From positions 25,685 through 89,684 of the forward strand of contig NZ_RRYD01000012.1 of the NCBI RefSeq assembly GCF_004010095.1: a stretch of DNA of 64,000 nucleotides. Reading direction: 5' to 3'. Position numbers and translations under genes: made by a program. Of the stretch, positions 16,287-23,266 are shown in pieces. This DNA comes from Lacticaseibacillus hulanensis (GTDB lineage: Bacteria; Bacillota; Bacilli; Lactobacillales; Lactobacillaceae). Every line of letters starts with the position of its first letter. The stretch's first letter is position 1. Under the pieces are notes generated by a model that saw only the letters and a list, made by a program, of their open reading frames with translations, was not told where the DNA came from and made no database searches.

Positions 16287-16721
16287 ATGCAGTACAAGCA
16301 ACTTGGGCAAACCCTATACTTACGTGTGGATAAGGGCGAAGAGATTCTCACTCAGATTCTCAAAGTGTGTGCAGATGCGGGCGTTAAGTCTGCCACTTTT
16401 AGTGGCATCGGTGCCTGCCAAGCAGCGGTACTATCCACGTATCTGCCAGATAGGAATGACTTCACTGATCACCACTTAAGCGGAATGCTTGAGCTGGTGT
16501 CGTTGAGTGGAAATATCACATTCGATGGTGGGGCTCTGCATCAGCACGCGCACGCTACGCTTTCTGAACTTGGGCGAGATGGTGAGCCACATGTAATAGC
16601 GGGACACTTAACCAGCGCAACTGTGATGTACACTGGGGAGATCACGATTCAGCCTGTTGTAGGTGTAATTCCACGAAAGTTCGACGATAATGTCGGAATC
16701 ACAGTGTGGAATTTAGACTAG
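16287..16721 (+). CDS. PCC/PPC-domain (DUF296) protein
   Basis: A 144-residue single-domain protein of the DUF296 family, which forms trimers and is fused to AT-hooks in plants. Visible are the central GGALHQHAHATLSE histidine cluster and IAGHLTSATVMYTGEITI, which would place metal-binding histidines together. No DNA-binding extension is present. AAAGGAAG precedes the ATG. Last gene of the Rrf2-controlled operon, followed at once by a strong terminator. Function in bacteria is not established. Confidence 0.85.
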   Translation: MQYKQLGQTLYLRVDKGEEILTQILKVCADAGVKSATFSGIGACQAAVLSTYLPDRNDFTDHHLSGMLELVSLSGNITFDGGALHQHAHATLSELGRDGEPHVIAGHLTSATVMYTGEITIQPVVGVIPRKFDDNVGITVWNLD

Positions 16722-16730
16722 TGCAGCTCA

Positions 16731-16777
16731 AAAATGAGACCTGCCACGGTGAGCGTGGTAGATCTCATTTTTTTTTG
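16731..16777. terminator. Terminator of the OpuC-type operon
   Basis: AATGAGACCTGCCACG pairs with CGTGGTAGATCTCATT around GTGAG, followed by nine T residues. Confidence 0.9.
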
Positions 16778-16828
16778 CTTATCGTATGTTGAGGTGTTTT
16801 TGTGGTTAATTATTTCGGACGTTCAGCA

Positions 16829-17152
16829 CTACTGGTCGTGTCGCTTGCCGCGCAGTACATGATCTGCATGGGCTAGTGTTTCATCCACCACATCGAGAAT
16901 ATGAGGATCATCAAGGCGGTAGTACATTGCCTTACCCTCGCGACGAGCATTCACTAGTTGATAATCGCGTAGCGCTGCCAGCTGATGAGATACAACTGAC
17001 TGTGAAACGCCCAAAGCAGTCATGATTTCAGAGACGTTGAGTTCTTGATTTTCAAGCAAATGTAGCAACCGTAGACGCGTTGGATTACTTAGCAACTTGA
17101 AAATCCGAATAGATTCCTCAATATGTTCTGCATCAATTATATGGTTTTCCAA
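16829..17152 (-). CDS. cadC: ArsR/SmtB-family metal-responsive repressor, CadC-type
   Basis: 107 residues from the TTG at 17152, placed 7 bases after GTAGGAGG; the ATG at 17185 lies within the operator and is rejected. Winged-helix region [31 protein letters not shown] (about residues 35-65). Acidic/histidine pairs near the C-terminus ([16 protein letters not shown]) match the alpha-5 metal site of SmtB/CzrA-like sensors; N-terminal cysteines of classical CadC are missing. Divergent from cadD, so metal binding should release transcription of both. Confidence 0.85.
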   Translation of the reverse strand: MENHIIDAEHIEESIRIFKLLSNPTRLRLLHLLENQELNVSEIMTALGVSQSVVSHQLAALRDYQLVNARREGKAMYYRLDDPHILDVVDETLAHADHVLRGKRHDQ

Positions 17153-17168
17153 GACAAGTCCTCCTACA

Positions 17169-17186
17169 TATGTTATAGTCAACATA
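17169..17186. promoter_or_regulatory. ArsR-type operator between cadC and cadD
   Basis: The perfect inverted repeat TATGTT-ATAGTC-AACATA lies between the divergent starts. The half-site TATGTT recurs nearby (17211, and at 16789 past the cadC 3' end). This is the usual arrangement for ArsR/SmtB repressors. Confidence 0.6.
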
Positions 17187-17211
17187 CGACGTCGGAAGGA
17201 GCTGTTTGTGT

Positions 17212-17814
17212 ATGTTGAAAACTATTATAACTGGCGTAACTGCCTACATTTCTACCAGTCTTGACTATCTTCTTATTTTGATGATGATTTTCGGATCCGT
17301 CAAGCCTCATCAGCGGCGCCTGGTTTACTGGGGCGATTTATTAGGTACTGGGATTCTAGTTGCCACTAGCTTGTTCATTGCCCTTGTGTTGCGCTTGGTC
17401 CCAGCAGAGTGGGTACTAGGGTTATTAGGCCTAATTCCTGTCTTGATGGGGATTAAGCTCGTGCTAGCGGGTGAGCATGATGATGATAGCGTGGTGGCAA
17501 GCCGCTTCAAACCGGCTAACATCATTTCTAGTGTGGCACTGATAACTGTCGCGACTTGCGGTGCCGATAATATTGGCGTGTACGTACCCTTGTTTGCTTC
17601 TCAGACTATCTATGCGACGGGGATTACGTTGGTGACATTTTTTGTTATGTTGACTCTGGTTTGTTGGCTTGGGGCTCAGCTAGGTCGCTTGCCGTTCGTG
17701 GCTCGCATACTTGAGAGTACAGGGCGTTGGCTTACAGCTGCCGTATATGTCGGGATAGGTGTTTATATATTACTGGAAAATGGAACAATTACGCATATCT
17801 TCGGACTAGCGTAA
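17212..17814 (+). CDS. cadD: Cadmium resistance transporter, CadD family
   Basis: 200 residues with five to six membrane helices. The N-terminal [18 protein letters not shown] and the [15 protein letters not shown] blocks are typical of CadD, an efflux protein of the LysE-like superfamily. ATG at 17212 is preferred with GGAAGGAG 10 bases upstream; a TTG at 17206 is the alternative. Together with the ArsR gene it forms a compact metal-resistance cassette inside the mobile element. Confidence 0.9.
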   Translation: MLKTIITGVTAYISTSLDYLLILMMIFGSVKPHQRRLVYWGDLLGTGILVATSLFIALVLRLVPAEWVLGLLGLIPVLMGIKLVLAGEHDDDSVVASRFKPANIISSVALITVATCGADNIGVYVPLFASQTIYATGITLVTFFVMLTLVCWLGAQLGRLPFVARILESTGRWLTAAVYVGIGVYILLENGTITHIFGLA

Positions 17815-18058
17815 CGAAACGTGTGAAAGTAGATGTATGAGACGTGTCGAGCGGGATGAGAATATAGTCACCGCAAGGCCCGCATAGGGCGCATATTATG
17901 GACCAGAAGTAGATGATTGGTCACATGTGAGTGTGAGACAATCTGCAGGGAATTGCGATATCGACGCGCAGATCACACAGATCTAGTGATAGAGCCTTTT
18001 GTTTTCACGGAAGAGGCCTGAGTCACGGTGAAATCTGTTCAGAGTAACTTGGTATTGT
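17815..18058. other. Intergenic stretch of the element without a clear gene
   Basis: About 240 bp after cadD. No reading frame of note. Sequence GAAGAGGCCTGAGTCACGG near 18011 echoes the stem of the terminator that follows. Confidence 0.4.
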
Positions 18059-18097
18059 AGAAGAGGCCTCTTCCGATCAGTCGGATAGGCCTCTTCT
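18059..18097. terminator. Hairpin terminator between cadD and the repressor gene
   Basis: AGAAGAGGCC pairs with GGCCTCTTCT, with an inner TCCGA/TCGGA stem. TTT-rich on the plus strand; can end convergent transcription from cadD and the repressor gene. Confidence 0.75.
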
Positions 18098-18109
18098 TTC
18101 ATCTTGTGA

Positions 18110-18652
18110 CTAATGATCTGAGTGAAACGACTTGATTTCTTGAATCTGTTTATATAGTTTGTCGATTTCTTTCACTGGTAAATCTCGGTAGCGCGATTGT
18201 TTCACTATCTGTCGATCGTTCCTGTCAGTGTCTGGTACCCCATCCTCATCAACGGGTGTGTAGGGCTCAAAATATTTGAATATTTCTGTCAGTTCATCGG
18301 CAAGATGATCAATCTGACGCGGGGAGAAATCCTGCATTTTCCACATCAGTTGCTCTAAGCGCTCCAGTTTAGGAAGGTATTCCTCTATTCTATCAAGCGT
18401 GGTATCGATCCGATCAAGAATTGCGGTCGTGTTGTGAATCTCCTGTTCAGTAGGCGAACCCAGCAGGTCTACTGGTGCCACATTAAAAAACCGGGCGATG
18501 CGATCCAACGTGTCAAAGCTCGGATTGCGCTTGTTTTGCTCGATCTTTGAAATGGTATCACGTTGAACCTCCGCCACGTTTGCTAGATCTTCTTGCGTGA
18601 CGTGGTGCCGTTCTCTGAGTCGTTTAATGTTTCGCCCAATATTTTCAATCAT
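18110..18652 (-). CDS. XRE-family repressor of the mobile element
   Basis: 180 residues from ATG 18652, 7 bases after GAGGTG. Residues 1-60 are a Cro/CI helix-turn-helix (IGRNIKRLRERHHVTQEDLANVAEVQRDTISKIEQNKRNPS). The rest is a helical, charged domain with heptad-like DRIDTTLDRIEEYLPKLERLEQ. Its place next to oriT and the relaxase matches ImmR/CI-like control genes of Tn916/ICEBs1-type elements. No protease partner (ImmA) is seen. Confidence 0.85.
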   Translation of the reverse strand: MIENIGRNIKRLRERHHVTQEDLANVAEVQRDTISKIEQNKRNPSFDTLDRIARFFNVAPVDLLGSPTEQEIHNTTAILDRIDTTLDRIEEYLPKLERLEQLMWKMQDFSPRQIDHLADELTEIFKYFEPYTPVDEDGVPDTDRNDRQIVKQSRYRDLPVKEIDKLYKQIQEIKSFHSDH

Positions 18653-18829
18653 AAGATTCACCTCGACACTCATCATATTATGTGAGCAATCTGCATGCAA
18701 GGTTTCAGTCCTACTGTTTCTCAATCTGTCGGGCTAAGTCAATAATTTACCGGCGACAGAACCCTTGCTATGCTTGAGTTACAGGTGAAACGCAGCCTGA
18801 TTTTTGAGAAAAACGTGTCGCAGCAGGTA

Positions 18830-18930
18830 CCGCCGCTACGCGCGGCGTGCAGCGCGAAAGCCGCAAGCGTGAGCGGCGGCGGTCGGCGTAGCCGGCCGCC
18901 TAGACCCCCGTTTACTAACAGGGGGGTCGT
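18830..18930 (+). other. Candidate oriT / origin of the element
   Basis: A GC-rich block with many inverted repeats (18830-18902) followed by GACCCCC-GTTTACTAACAG-GGGGGTC at 18903-18928, with arms of 7 bp. A C-run, CTAACA loop and G-run just upstream of a MobT/Rep_trans relaxase gene is the known arrangement of Tn916/ICEBs1-type oriT. The exact nick site is not assigned. Confidence 0.6.
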
Positions 18931-19043
18931 AAATGACACCTATCAACCTGATTTCCCGGTAGAAACGTTGATAGATCGCAAGAGCCAATGACTGGACAAT
19001 TCCGGTGATTGTCTGGAAGCAAGACAAATTAGGAGGTAGACGA

Positions 19044-20285
19044 TTGGGATATTGGAGCGATTCAGTCCGGCGACGACGCAAGGAACTGAATTTGACACAA
19101 CTACAATTATGCAAGCGACTAGGCATTACACAGCGCCATTTGAGCCGGATTGAAAATGGTGAATCTTGTAGTGGTGGCTTACAGATGCATATCGACAAAC
19201 TGCTAAATAACTGGACTGATGAGCCAGAACTGCAAATGATGATTGATTATGTACGAATCAGATTCCCAACGAATGATATCAAGCGGATTGTTCGCGAGTT
19301 CTTGCGGCTAAATGAAGATTTGGTCGGATATGATGACAGAGCCGCTTTTGGTTACGTGTACACAGTGTCGCTTGGTCAAATCAAGGTGTACGGATCAACG
19401 CCGGATACCAAGCTCGGTACCCTAGTGGAGCTACGTGGCCAAGGGTGCCGACAAATGGAGAGCATTTTGCTCGGCCGTGGAGAAACCTGGTACGACTTCC
19501 TAGACCAAGCACTCGATCGAGGCGGCGTTATCAAGCGCTTGGACTTGGCAGTGAACGATATGGCAAACCTACTGGACATTCCCAACCTGATTCAGAAAAT
19601 TCGGGCTAACGAGTGCATATCTGTCATGCGTGAATATCAAGGAATCGTTTCGGGTCACATTTTCCATGAAGATGACGAAGACATTGACGATGAGGTCGGC
19701 ACAACATTGTATATAGGCTCCACCAAAAGCGAGTTGTACTTCTGCCTTTACGAAAAGGCAGCCGAGCAGCATAAGAAAGGGCTGACCACTCAGATTCGTA
19801 ACCGGTTCGAGGTACGCTTGAAGAATGATCGCGCAGCTAAGGCCGTTGAAGATTTGCTTTGCTATCGCGATGAGGAAAAGACAATCTTTGGTATCATCAC
19901 ACGGTATCTGCGGTTTGTCGACGCGCGGCCGGGTAGCCCTCGATTAAAGTGGCCCACCAACAAGAACTGGGAACGATTCGTCGGGCATGATCGTCAGCCA
20001 CTTCGGTTGACGATGGCGCCTGTGCCTTTGGATCTGAACCGCACGCGGGCTTGGATCGACAAGCAGGTCGCTCCGATGCAACGTGTGCTGCATGAAATTG
20101 ACGCTTATTGGGGGAACCAGGAAACGATGAATGCGATTCGGCATGCACCCTTAACTGATAAGCACCGGCAGTTGATTGATCAGTACACAGTTGGTGCCGA
20201 GCAGCTTGAGAATGGTTTGTTCAAGGAAGCAACACCTGAAAGTGAGCAATCAAAAAAGGATGACCACGCCGACCAAAGCAAGTAG
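19044..20285 (+). CDS. Rep_trans/MobT-type relaxase (replication initiation factor) with N-terminal HTH
   Basis: 413 residues from the TTG at 19044, 7 bases after AGGAGG; the frame from 19005 begins before this site. Residues about 3-50 form an XRE helix-turn-helix (RRRRKELNLTQLQLCKRLGITQRHLSRIENG). The remainder matches the replication-initiation-factor family (PF02486; Orf20 of Tn916, NicK of ICEBs1), with TLVELRGQGCRQ, GGVIKRLDLAVNDM, LYIGSTKSELYFCLYEKAAEQ and a RNRFEVRLKND block. These proteins nick oriT and also start rolling-circle replication of the excised circle. Confidence 0.9.
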   Translation: MGYWSDSVRRRRKELNLTQLQLCKRLGITQRHLSRIENGESCSGGLQMHIDKLLNNWTDEPELQMMIDYVRIRFPTNDIKRIVREFLRLNEDLVGYDDRAAFGYVYTVSLGQIKVYGSTPDTKLGTLVELRGQGCRQMESILLGRGETWYDFLDQALDRGGVIKRLDLAVNDMANLLDIPNLIQKIRANECISVMREYQGIVSGHIFHEDDEDIDDEVGTTLYIGSTKSELYFCLYEKAAEQHKKGLTTQIRNRFEVRLKNDRAAKAVEDLLCYRDEEKTIFGIITRYLRFVDARPGSPRLKWPTNKNWERFVGHDRQPLRLTMAPVPLDLNRTRAWIDKQVAPMQRVLHEIDAYWGNQETMNAIRHAPLTDKHRQLIDQYTVGAEQLENGLFKEATPESEQSKKDDHADQSK

Positions 20286-20367
20286 TCACCCTTCACAGAT
20301 AAGATATGGGTCCTATCTGGTTTGATTATCTCACACAAACTCTATTCGTAGAAGGAGTGAGATTGAA

Positions 20368-20565
20368 ATGGAATATCCAAACGCTATGCAACTCCCGTAT
20401 TTGCTGAACCGACAACAGGCCGCTGACTTTCTCGGCGTTGATCCAGTGACGTTTGATAAAGTCTTTCGGCGGCACCGCGACTTCCGGTGTTTCATGATCG
20501 GTAAGCAGGCTCGCTTTACCATCGAAGAATTGACCAGTTTCGTGCGCGAGCATCTGGTCGATTAA
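20368..20565 (+). CDS. xis: Excisionase-like small HTH protein
   Basis: 65 residues (MEYPNAMQLPYLLNRQQAAD...) with the MerR/excisionase-like winged helix NRQQAADFLGVDPVTFDKVF. It has the usual place of a Tn916-type Xis, 88 bp before the integrase gene. GAAGGAG lies 8-14 bases before the ATG. Confidence 0.82.
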   Translation: MEYPNAMQLPYLLNRQQAADFLGVDPVTFDKVFRRHRDFRCFMIGKQARFTIEELTSFVREHLVD

Positions 20566-20595
20566 GTTGTAGTTGTCGTCCAGACAAATTGGATG

Positions 20596-20640
20596 CTAAG
20601 CTGGACCTAAGTATTTACGGGGCCAGCTTAGTTTATTTAG
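20596..20640 (+). terminator. Hairpin between xis and int
   Basis: CTAAGCTGG and CCAGCTTAG (9 bp, perfect) with an 18-nt interior, then TTTATTTAG. It may act as a weak terminator or attenuator limiting int expression; the AGGAGGT site for int follows immediately. Confidence 0.55.
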
Positions 20641-20653
20641 GAGGTAAACGAGC

Positions 20654-21712
20654 ATGGCTTCATTTATGAAACGTGGAAAAAGTATTTTGACGCAAGTCGC
20701 ATTCACGAAGAAAGGAAAGACCTATCGACTGTCAAAGTCGTTTTCGAATAAGCAAGACGCCCAGATCTGGGCGCATACGCTGGAGATGAAGAAGGCTGGT
20801 GGCGTGGACTTAGTTGATCGTCAAACGCCGATGATGGATTACTATGACTACTGGCTTGAATTTGCCAAGAAAGGAGAGTTGAAGGAAACGTCTTACCTGT
20901 CATATCACCGGATTGGTAAGACCTTCCGCAAGCTATTTGAGGAGGTAAGGTTGTGCGATGTGACCGATACTTACTTGCAGACAATGCTCGATGAGTACGG
21001 GAAGACCCACGCGCAGAAGACGGTGAGTGATATGATTCGACCGCTGCGTTCCATGCTCAAATACGCTTTCGCGCATGGGTTGTTGGTCAATGACATTTCC
21101 AGTCTGATCAAGGCACACGGGAAGGCGTCAGAGAAACGGAACGTGCCGCTATCGATCACCGATATGAAGACGTTGAAGCAATACTGCTTTGAACATGCCG
21201 CCGAGGACGAGTTCTGCGTCATGGTGTTGGTGGCGTTGCTGACCGGATTGCGCCGAGGCGAGTGCCTGGGGCTGCGGCCGGAAGCATTATATGACGAGCA
21301 AGGTGACTGTGGCATTCACGTTAACCAGCAGCGAAGTCCTTGGGTGAAGAACGATACTACCTTGAAGACCAAAAAGGCGTATCGAACGGTATCATTGCCT
21401 CGTGAGCTATATGATCTCCTCAAGCAGGTCAAACCAAAGGCTGACGGCTACATCTTTGAGACATACGGATTCCGGGTTGCGCTACGATTGGAGCCGCTAT
21501 TGAAAGAGGCAAAAGTCAGTCATACGACCTTCCATGGTTTGCGCGACACGTTCGCTTCATTTTTATTCAGCCAAGATATTGATTTGGCCTATGTTTCGGC
21601 GCATCTAGGGCACGCGAGCTTGAGTATCACACAAGACTATTACATCTCGTTAATGCCCGAAAAAAAACACGCCCAGAATGGGCGTGCAATGGATTTGCTA
21701 TCCGAGTTGTAA
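20654..21712 (+). CDS. int: Tyrosine recombinase integrase
   Basis: 352 residues: an N-terminal arm-binding domain (about 8-45, FTKKGKTYRLSKSFSNKQDA), core-binding SAM-like domain (about 60-160), and catalytic domain with Arg200 in TGLRRGE, His294 and Arg297 in FHGLRDTF, His320 in AHLGHAS and the tyrosine nucleophile in QDYYISL (329 or 330). All catalytic residues are present, so it should be active. AGGAGG precedes the ATG. Its 3' end contains an antisense terminator and lies 69 bp from the rpsD stop. Confidence 0.95.
   Translation: MASFMKRGKSILTQVAFTKKGKTYRLSKSFSNKQDAQIWAHTLEMKKAGGVDLVDRQTPMMDYYDYWLEFAKKGELKETSYLSYHRIGKTFRKLFEEVRLCDVTDTYLQTMLDEYGKTHAQKTVSDMIRPLRSMLKYAFAHGLLVNDISSLIKAHGKASEKRNVPLSITDMKTLKQYCFEHAAEDEFCVMVLVALLTGLRRGECLGLRPEALYDEQGDCGIHVNQQRSPWVKNDTTLKTKKAYRTVSLPRELYDLLKQVKPKADGYIFETYGFRVALRLEPLLKEAKVSHTTFHGLRDTFASFLFSQDIDLAYVSAHLGHASLSITQDYYISLMPEKKHAQNGRAMDLLSEL
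21660..21686 (-). terminator. Antisense terminator inside the int 3' end, replacement terminator for rpsD
   Basis: On the minus strand CACGCCC and GGGCGTG form a 7-bp GC stem with a 5-nt loop followed by eight T residues (A at 21660-21667). It lies about 95 bases after the rpsD stop codon and inside the int coding region. Confidence 0.85.
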
Positions 21713-21715
21713 ATT

Positions 21716-21734
21716 CTGCAACAATCTGCAACAG
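21716..21734 (+). repeat. Right arm-type integrase sites
   Basis: TCTGCAACAATCTGCAACA: two direct copies of TCTGCAACA with a 10-bp period between int and attR, matching the pair at 10474-10492. Confidence 0.6.
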
Positions 21735-21780
21735 TAGAAGTCCGGTAAACGTTGCGGTAACGACGTTTGCGAGGCTGAAT

Positions 21781-21799
21781 ATTACAGCTTCTGGTTGTA
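21781..21799 (+). repeat. attR, right attachment site in the rpsD 3' end
   Basis: ATTACAGCTTCTGGT covers the last codons and the stop of rpsD and is identical to 10348-10362. Confidence 0.85.
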
Positions 21800-22393
21800 G
21801 TATTCAACGACAAGGGATTCGTCGATTTCTGGTTCGAGCTCGTCGCGCTGTGGCAGGCGGGTGAAGGAGCCAGACTTCTTGTTGTCATCAAAGGTAACGT
21901 AAGCGGCGCGGCTAACGGTTGCTTCAAGAGCAGCGTTAACGATTGCCAGGTTCTGGGAGCGTTCGCGAAGGCTAATTTCTTGGCCAGGCTTTACTTCGTA
22001 GGAAGGGATATCAACGCGCTTGCCGTCGACCGTAATGTGGCCGTGGTTAACGAGCTGACGAGCCTGTGCACGAGTAGTAGCAAAGCCGAGACGGTAAACA
22101 ACGTTGTCAAGACGTGTTTCGAGCAGGATCATGAAGTTTTCACCATGGGTGCCTTCAGTGATCTTGCCGGCGCGAACGAACAAGTTACGGAATTGGCGTT
22201 CGTTGAGGCCGTACATGCGACGGAGCTTCTGCTTTTCCTGCAGCTGGGAGCCGTATTCGGAAATCTTCCGACGGCTGTTAGGACCGTGGTCACCAGGTGC
22301 GTATGGACGACGAGCAAGTTCCTTACCGGTACCGGAAAGGGAAATGCCCAAACGACGGGAAAGCTTCCAAGTTGGGCCAGTGTAACGTGACAT
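21782..22393 (-). CDS. rpsD: 30S ribosomal protein S4
   Basis: 203 residues starting [16 protein letters not shown] with TTGGAGGAATT before the ATG. The longer frame to 22453 is leader. The S4 domain ([31 protein letters not shown]) is complete, and zinc cysteines are missing, as in many Firmicutes S4 proteins. S4 binds 16S rRNA and nucleates small-subunit assembly. The gene is the insertion target of the mobile element, but the att core keeps the coding sequence unchanged. Confidence 0.98.
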   Translation of the reverse strand: MSRYTGPTWKLSRRLGISLSGTGKELARRPYAPGDHGPNSRRKISEYGSQLQEKQKLRRMYGLNERQFRNLFVRAGKITEGTHGENFMILLETRLDNVVYRLGFATTRAQARQLVNHGHITVDGKRVDIPSYEVKPGQEISLRERSQNLAIVNAALEATVSRAAYVTFDDNKKSGSFTRLPQRDELEPEIDESLVVEYYNQKL

Positions 22394-22458
22394 AAGAGTA
22401 ATTCCTCCAAATGATTTTGATTGGAGTAAAATATAGATTAATGGATTTAGCACACGGG

Positions 22459-22527
22459 CAGTTTGGCTGGTTCACTGTTGCAGCACAGCTACTACATCTT
22501 CACGGACAAACCGTGAATGCCAAACTG
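22459..22527 (-). promoter_or_regulatory. Structured rpsD leader, probable S4 autoregulatory RNA
   Basis: On the transcript, CAGTTTGGC (22519-22527) pairs with GCCAAACTG (22459-22467), enclosing a hairpin TTCACGG/CCGTGAA (22499-22517). S4 is known to repress its own synthesis through such leaders in Bacillus. Identity with the known S4 leader class was judged by layout only. Confidence 0.6.
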
Positions 22528-22570
22528 GAGCCGACCATGCCGTCCACCGCTGCAATATTTTACACGCAGG

Positions 22571-23053
22571 CTAGTATACCTTACTTAGGGCCGCCGCGTC
22601 AACGTGCTTTGCCAGCGCGGCCGCGAATTCAATGAGCGTTTGCTGCTCTTTGGTGCTAAAGCGGTCCAGTTCGGGTGAGTCGATGTCCAGAATACCAATA
22701 ATTCGGCCGTCAACGGTCATTGGCACGACGACTTCGGAGTTGCTGGCGGAGTCGCAGGCGATGTGGCCGGCGAATTCGTGGACGTTGGGCACAATCAGGC
22801 TCTTGTCCTCTGCGTAAGCCGTCCCGACGACGCCGGAACCGGGCTTGATGTGGGTGCAGGCAACCTTGCCTTGGAACGGGCCGAGGTCAAGGGTGCCGGT
22901 TTTGCTACTGAATAGGTAGAAACCGACCCAGTTAGTTGCGGGCATTGCATCCGCGAGCATAGCGCTTGCATTGCTTAAAACCACGACGGGATTGGTCTCG
23001 CCGGTCATGAGCGCATCGACTTGGTCGACGATAATTGGGTCAAGAGTGTACAA
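22571..23053 (-). CDS. msrC: Free methionine-(R)-sulfoxide reductase (GAF domain)
   Basis: 160 residues from a TTG preceded by GAAGGAAGG. A single GAF domain reduces free methionine-R-sulfoxide. Conserved blocks are GPFQGKVACTHI (Cys66), GSGVVGTAYAEDKSLIVPNV and HIACDSASNSEVVVP (Cys100, the catalytic position). The middle cysteine of the usual GVCG motif is valine here (Val76). With Cys66 still present, a disulfide relay remains possible. The rpsD promoter overlaps its 3' end. Confidence 0.9.
   Translation of the reverse strand: MYTLDPIIVDQVDALMTGETNPVVVLSNASAMLADAMPATNWVGFYLFSSKTGTLDLGPFQGKVACTHIKPGSGVVGTAYAEDKSLIVPNVHEFAGHIACDSASNSEVVVPMTVDGRIIGILDIDSPELDRFSTKEQQTLIEFAAALAKHVDAAALSKVY
22573..22602 (-). 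promoter_or_regulatory. rpsD promoter inside the end of the upstream gene
   Basis: On the minus strand TTGACG (22602-22597), 18-bp spacer, TATACT (22578-22573). The -10 and -35 boxes lie within the last codons of the GAF-reductase gene. Confidence 0.75.
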
Positions 23054-23234
23054 AACTTATTCCTTCCTTCACAAACTTTCACATAAGTTATCAAAAAGTA
23101 TTTTAAGTTGCCCGTTTTTTTGCGATACTGGAGGGCAGGAGGGTAAACACGCATTTGTGTTGCCTTGATGGTATTGTAATCGTGCACAGGCACGTTTGCA
23201 ACGCAGGTTTTTTTACATATTAATTTATGGAAGT

Positions 23235-23250
23235 TTCCCCGGCTGGGGAA
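23235..23250. promoter_or_regulatory. Inverted repeat upstream of ezrA
   Basis: TTCCCC-GGCT-GGGGAA lies 16-31 bp before the ezrA start. Could be an operator or a leader hairpin; no assignment. Confidence 0.3.
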
Positions 23251-23266
23251 TTAGGGGTGCATGCAC

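Larger units (their letters stand above)
10348..21799. mobile_element. Integrative mobilizable element in the 3' end of rpsD
   Basis: An 11.4-kb segment bounded by the direct repeat ATTACAGCTTCTGGT. The right copy is the actual end of rpsD (last codons and stop). It has a tyrosine integrase and excisionase next to the right end, a Rep_trans/MobT-like relaxase, an oriT-like inverted repeat and an XRE repressor. Cargo is a DEDD-like hypothetical gene, an Rrf2-OpuC-lectin-MDR-PCC operon and a CadC/CadD pair. The DNA is clearly more AT-rich than the flanks. No coupling protein or type IV secretion gene is visible, so it would need a helper: IME rather than ICE. Excision would restore rpsD to its own terminator. 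Confidence 0.88.

Noticed and set aside
18739..18991. Open frames on both strands across the GC-rich block before the relaxase gene.
   Set aside because: They consist of low-complexity R/P/A-rich residues produced by the palindromic oriT region.
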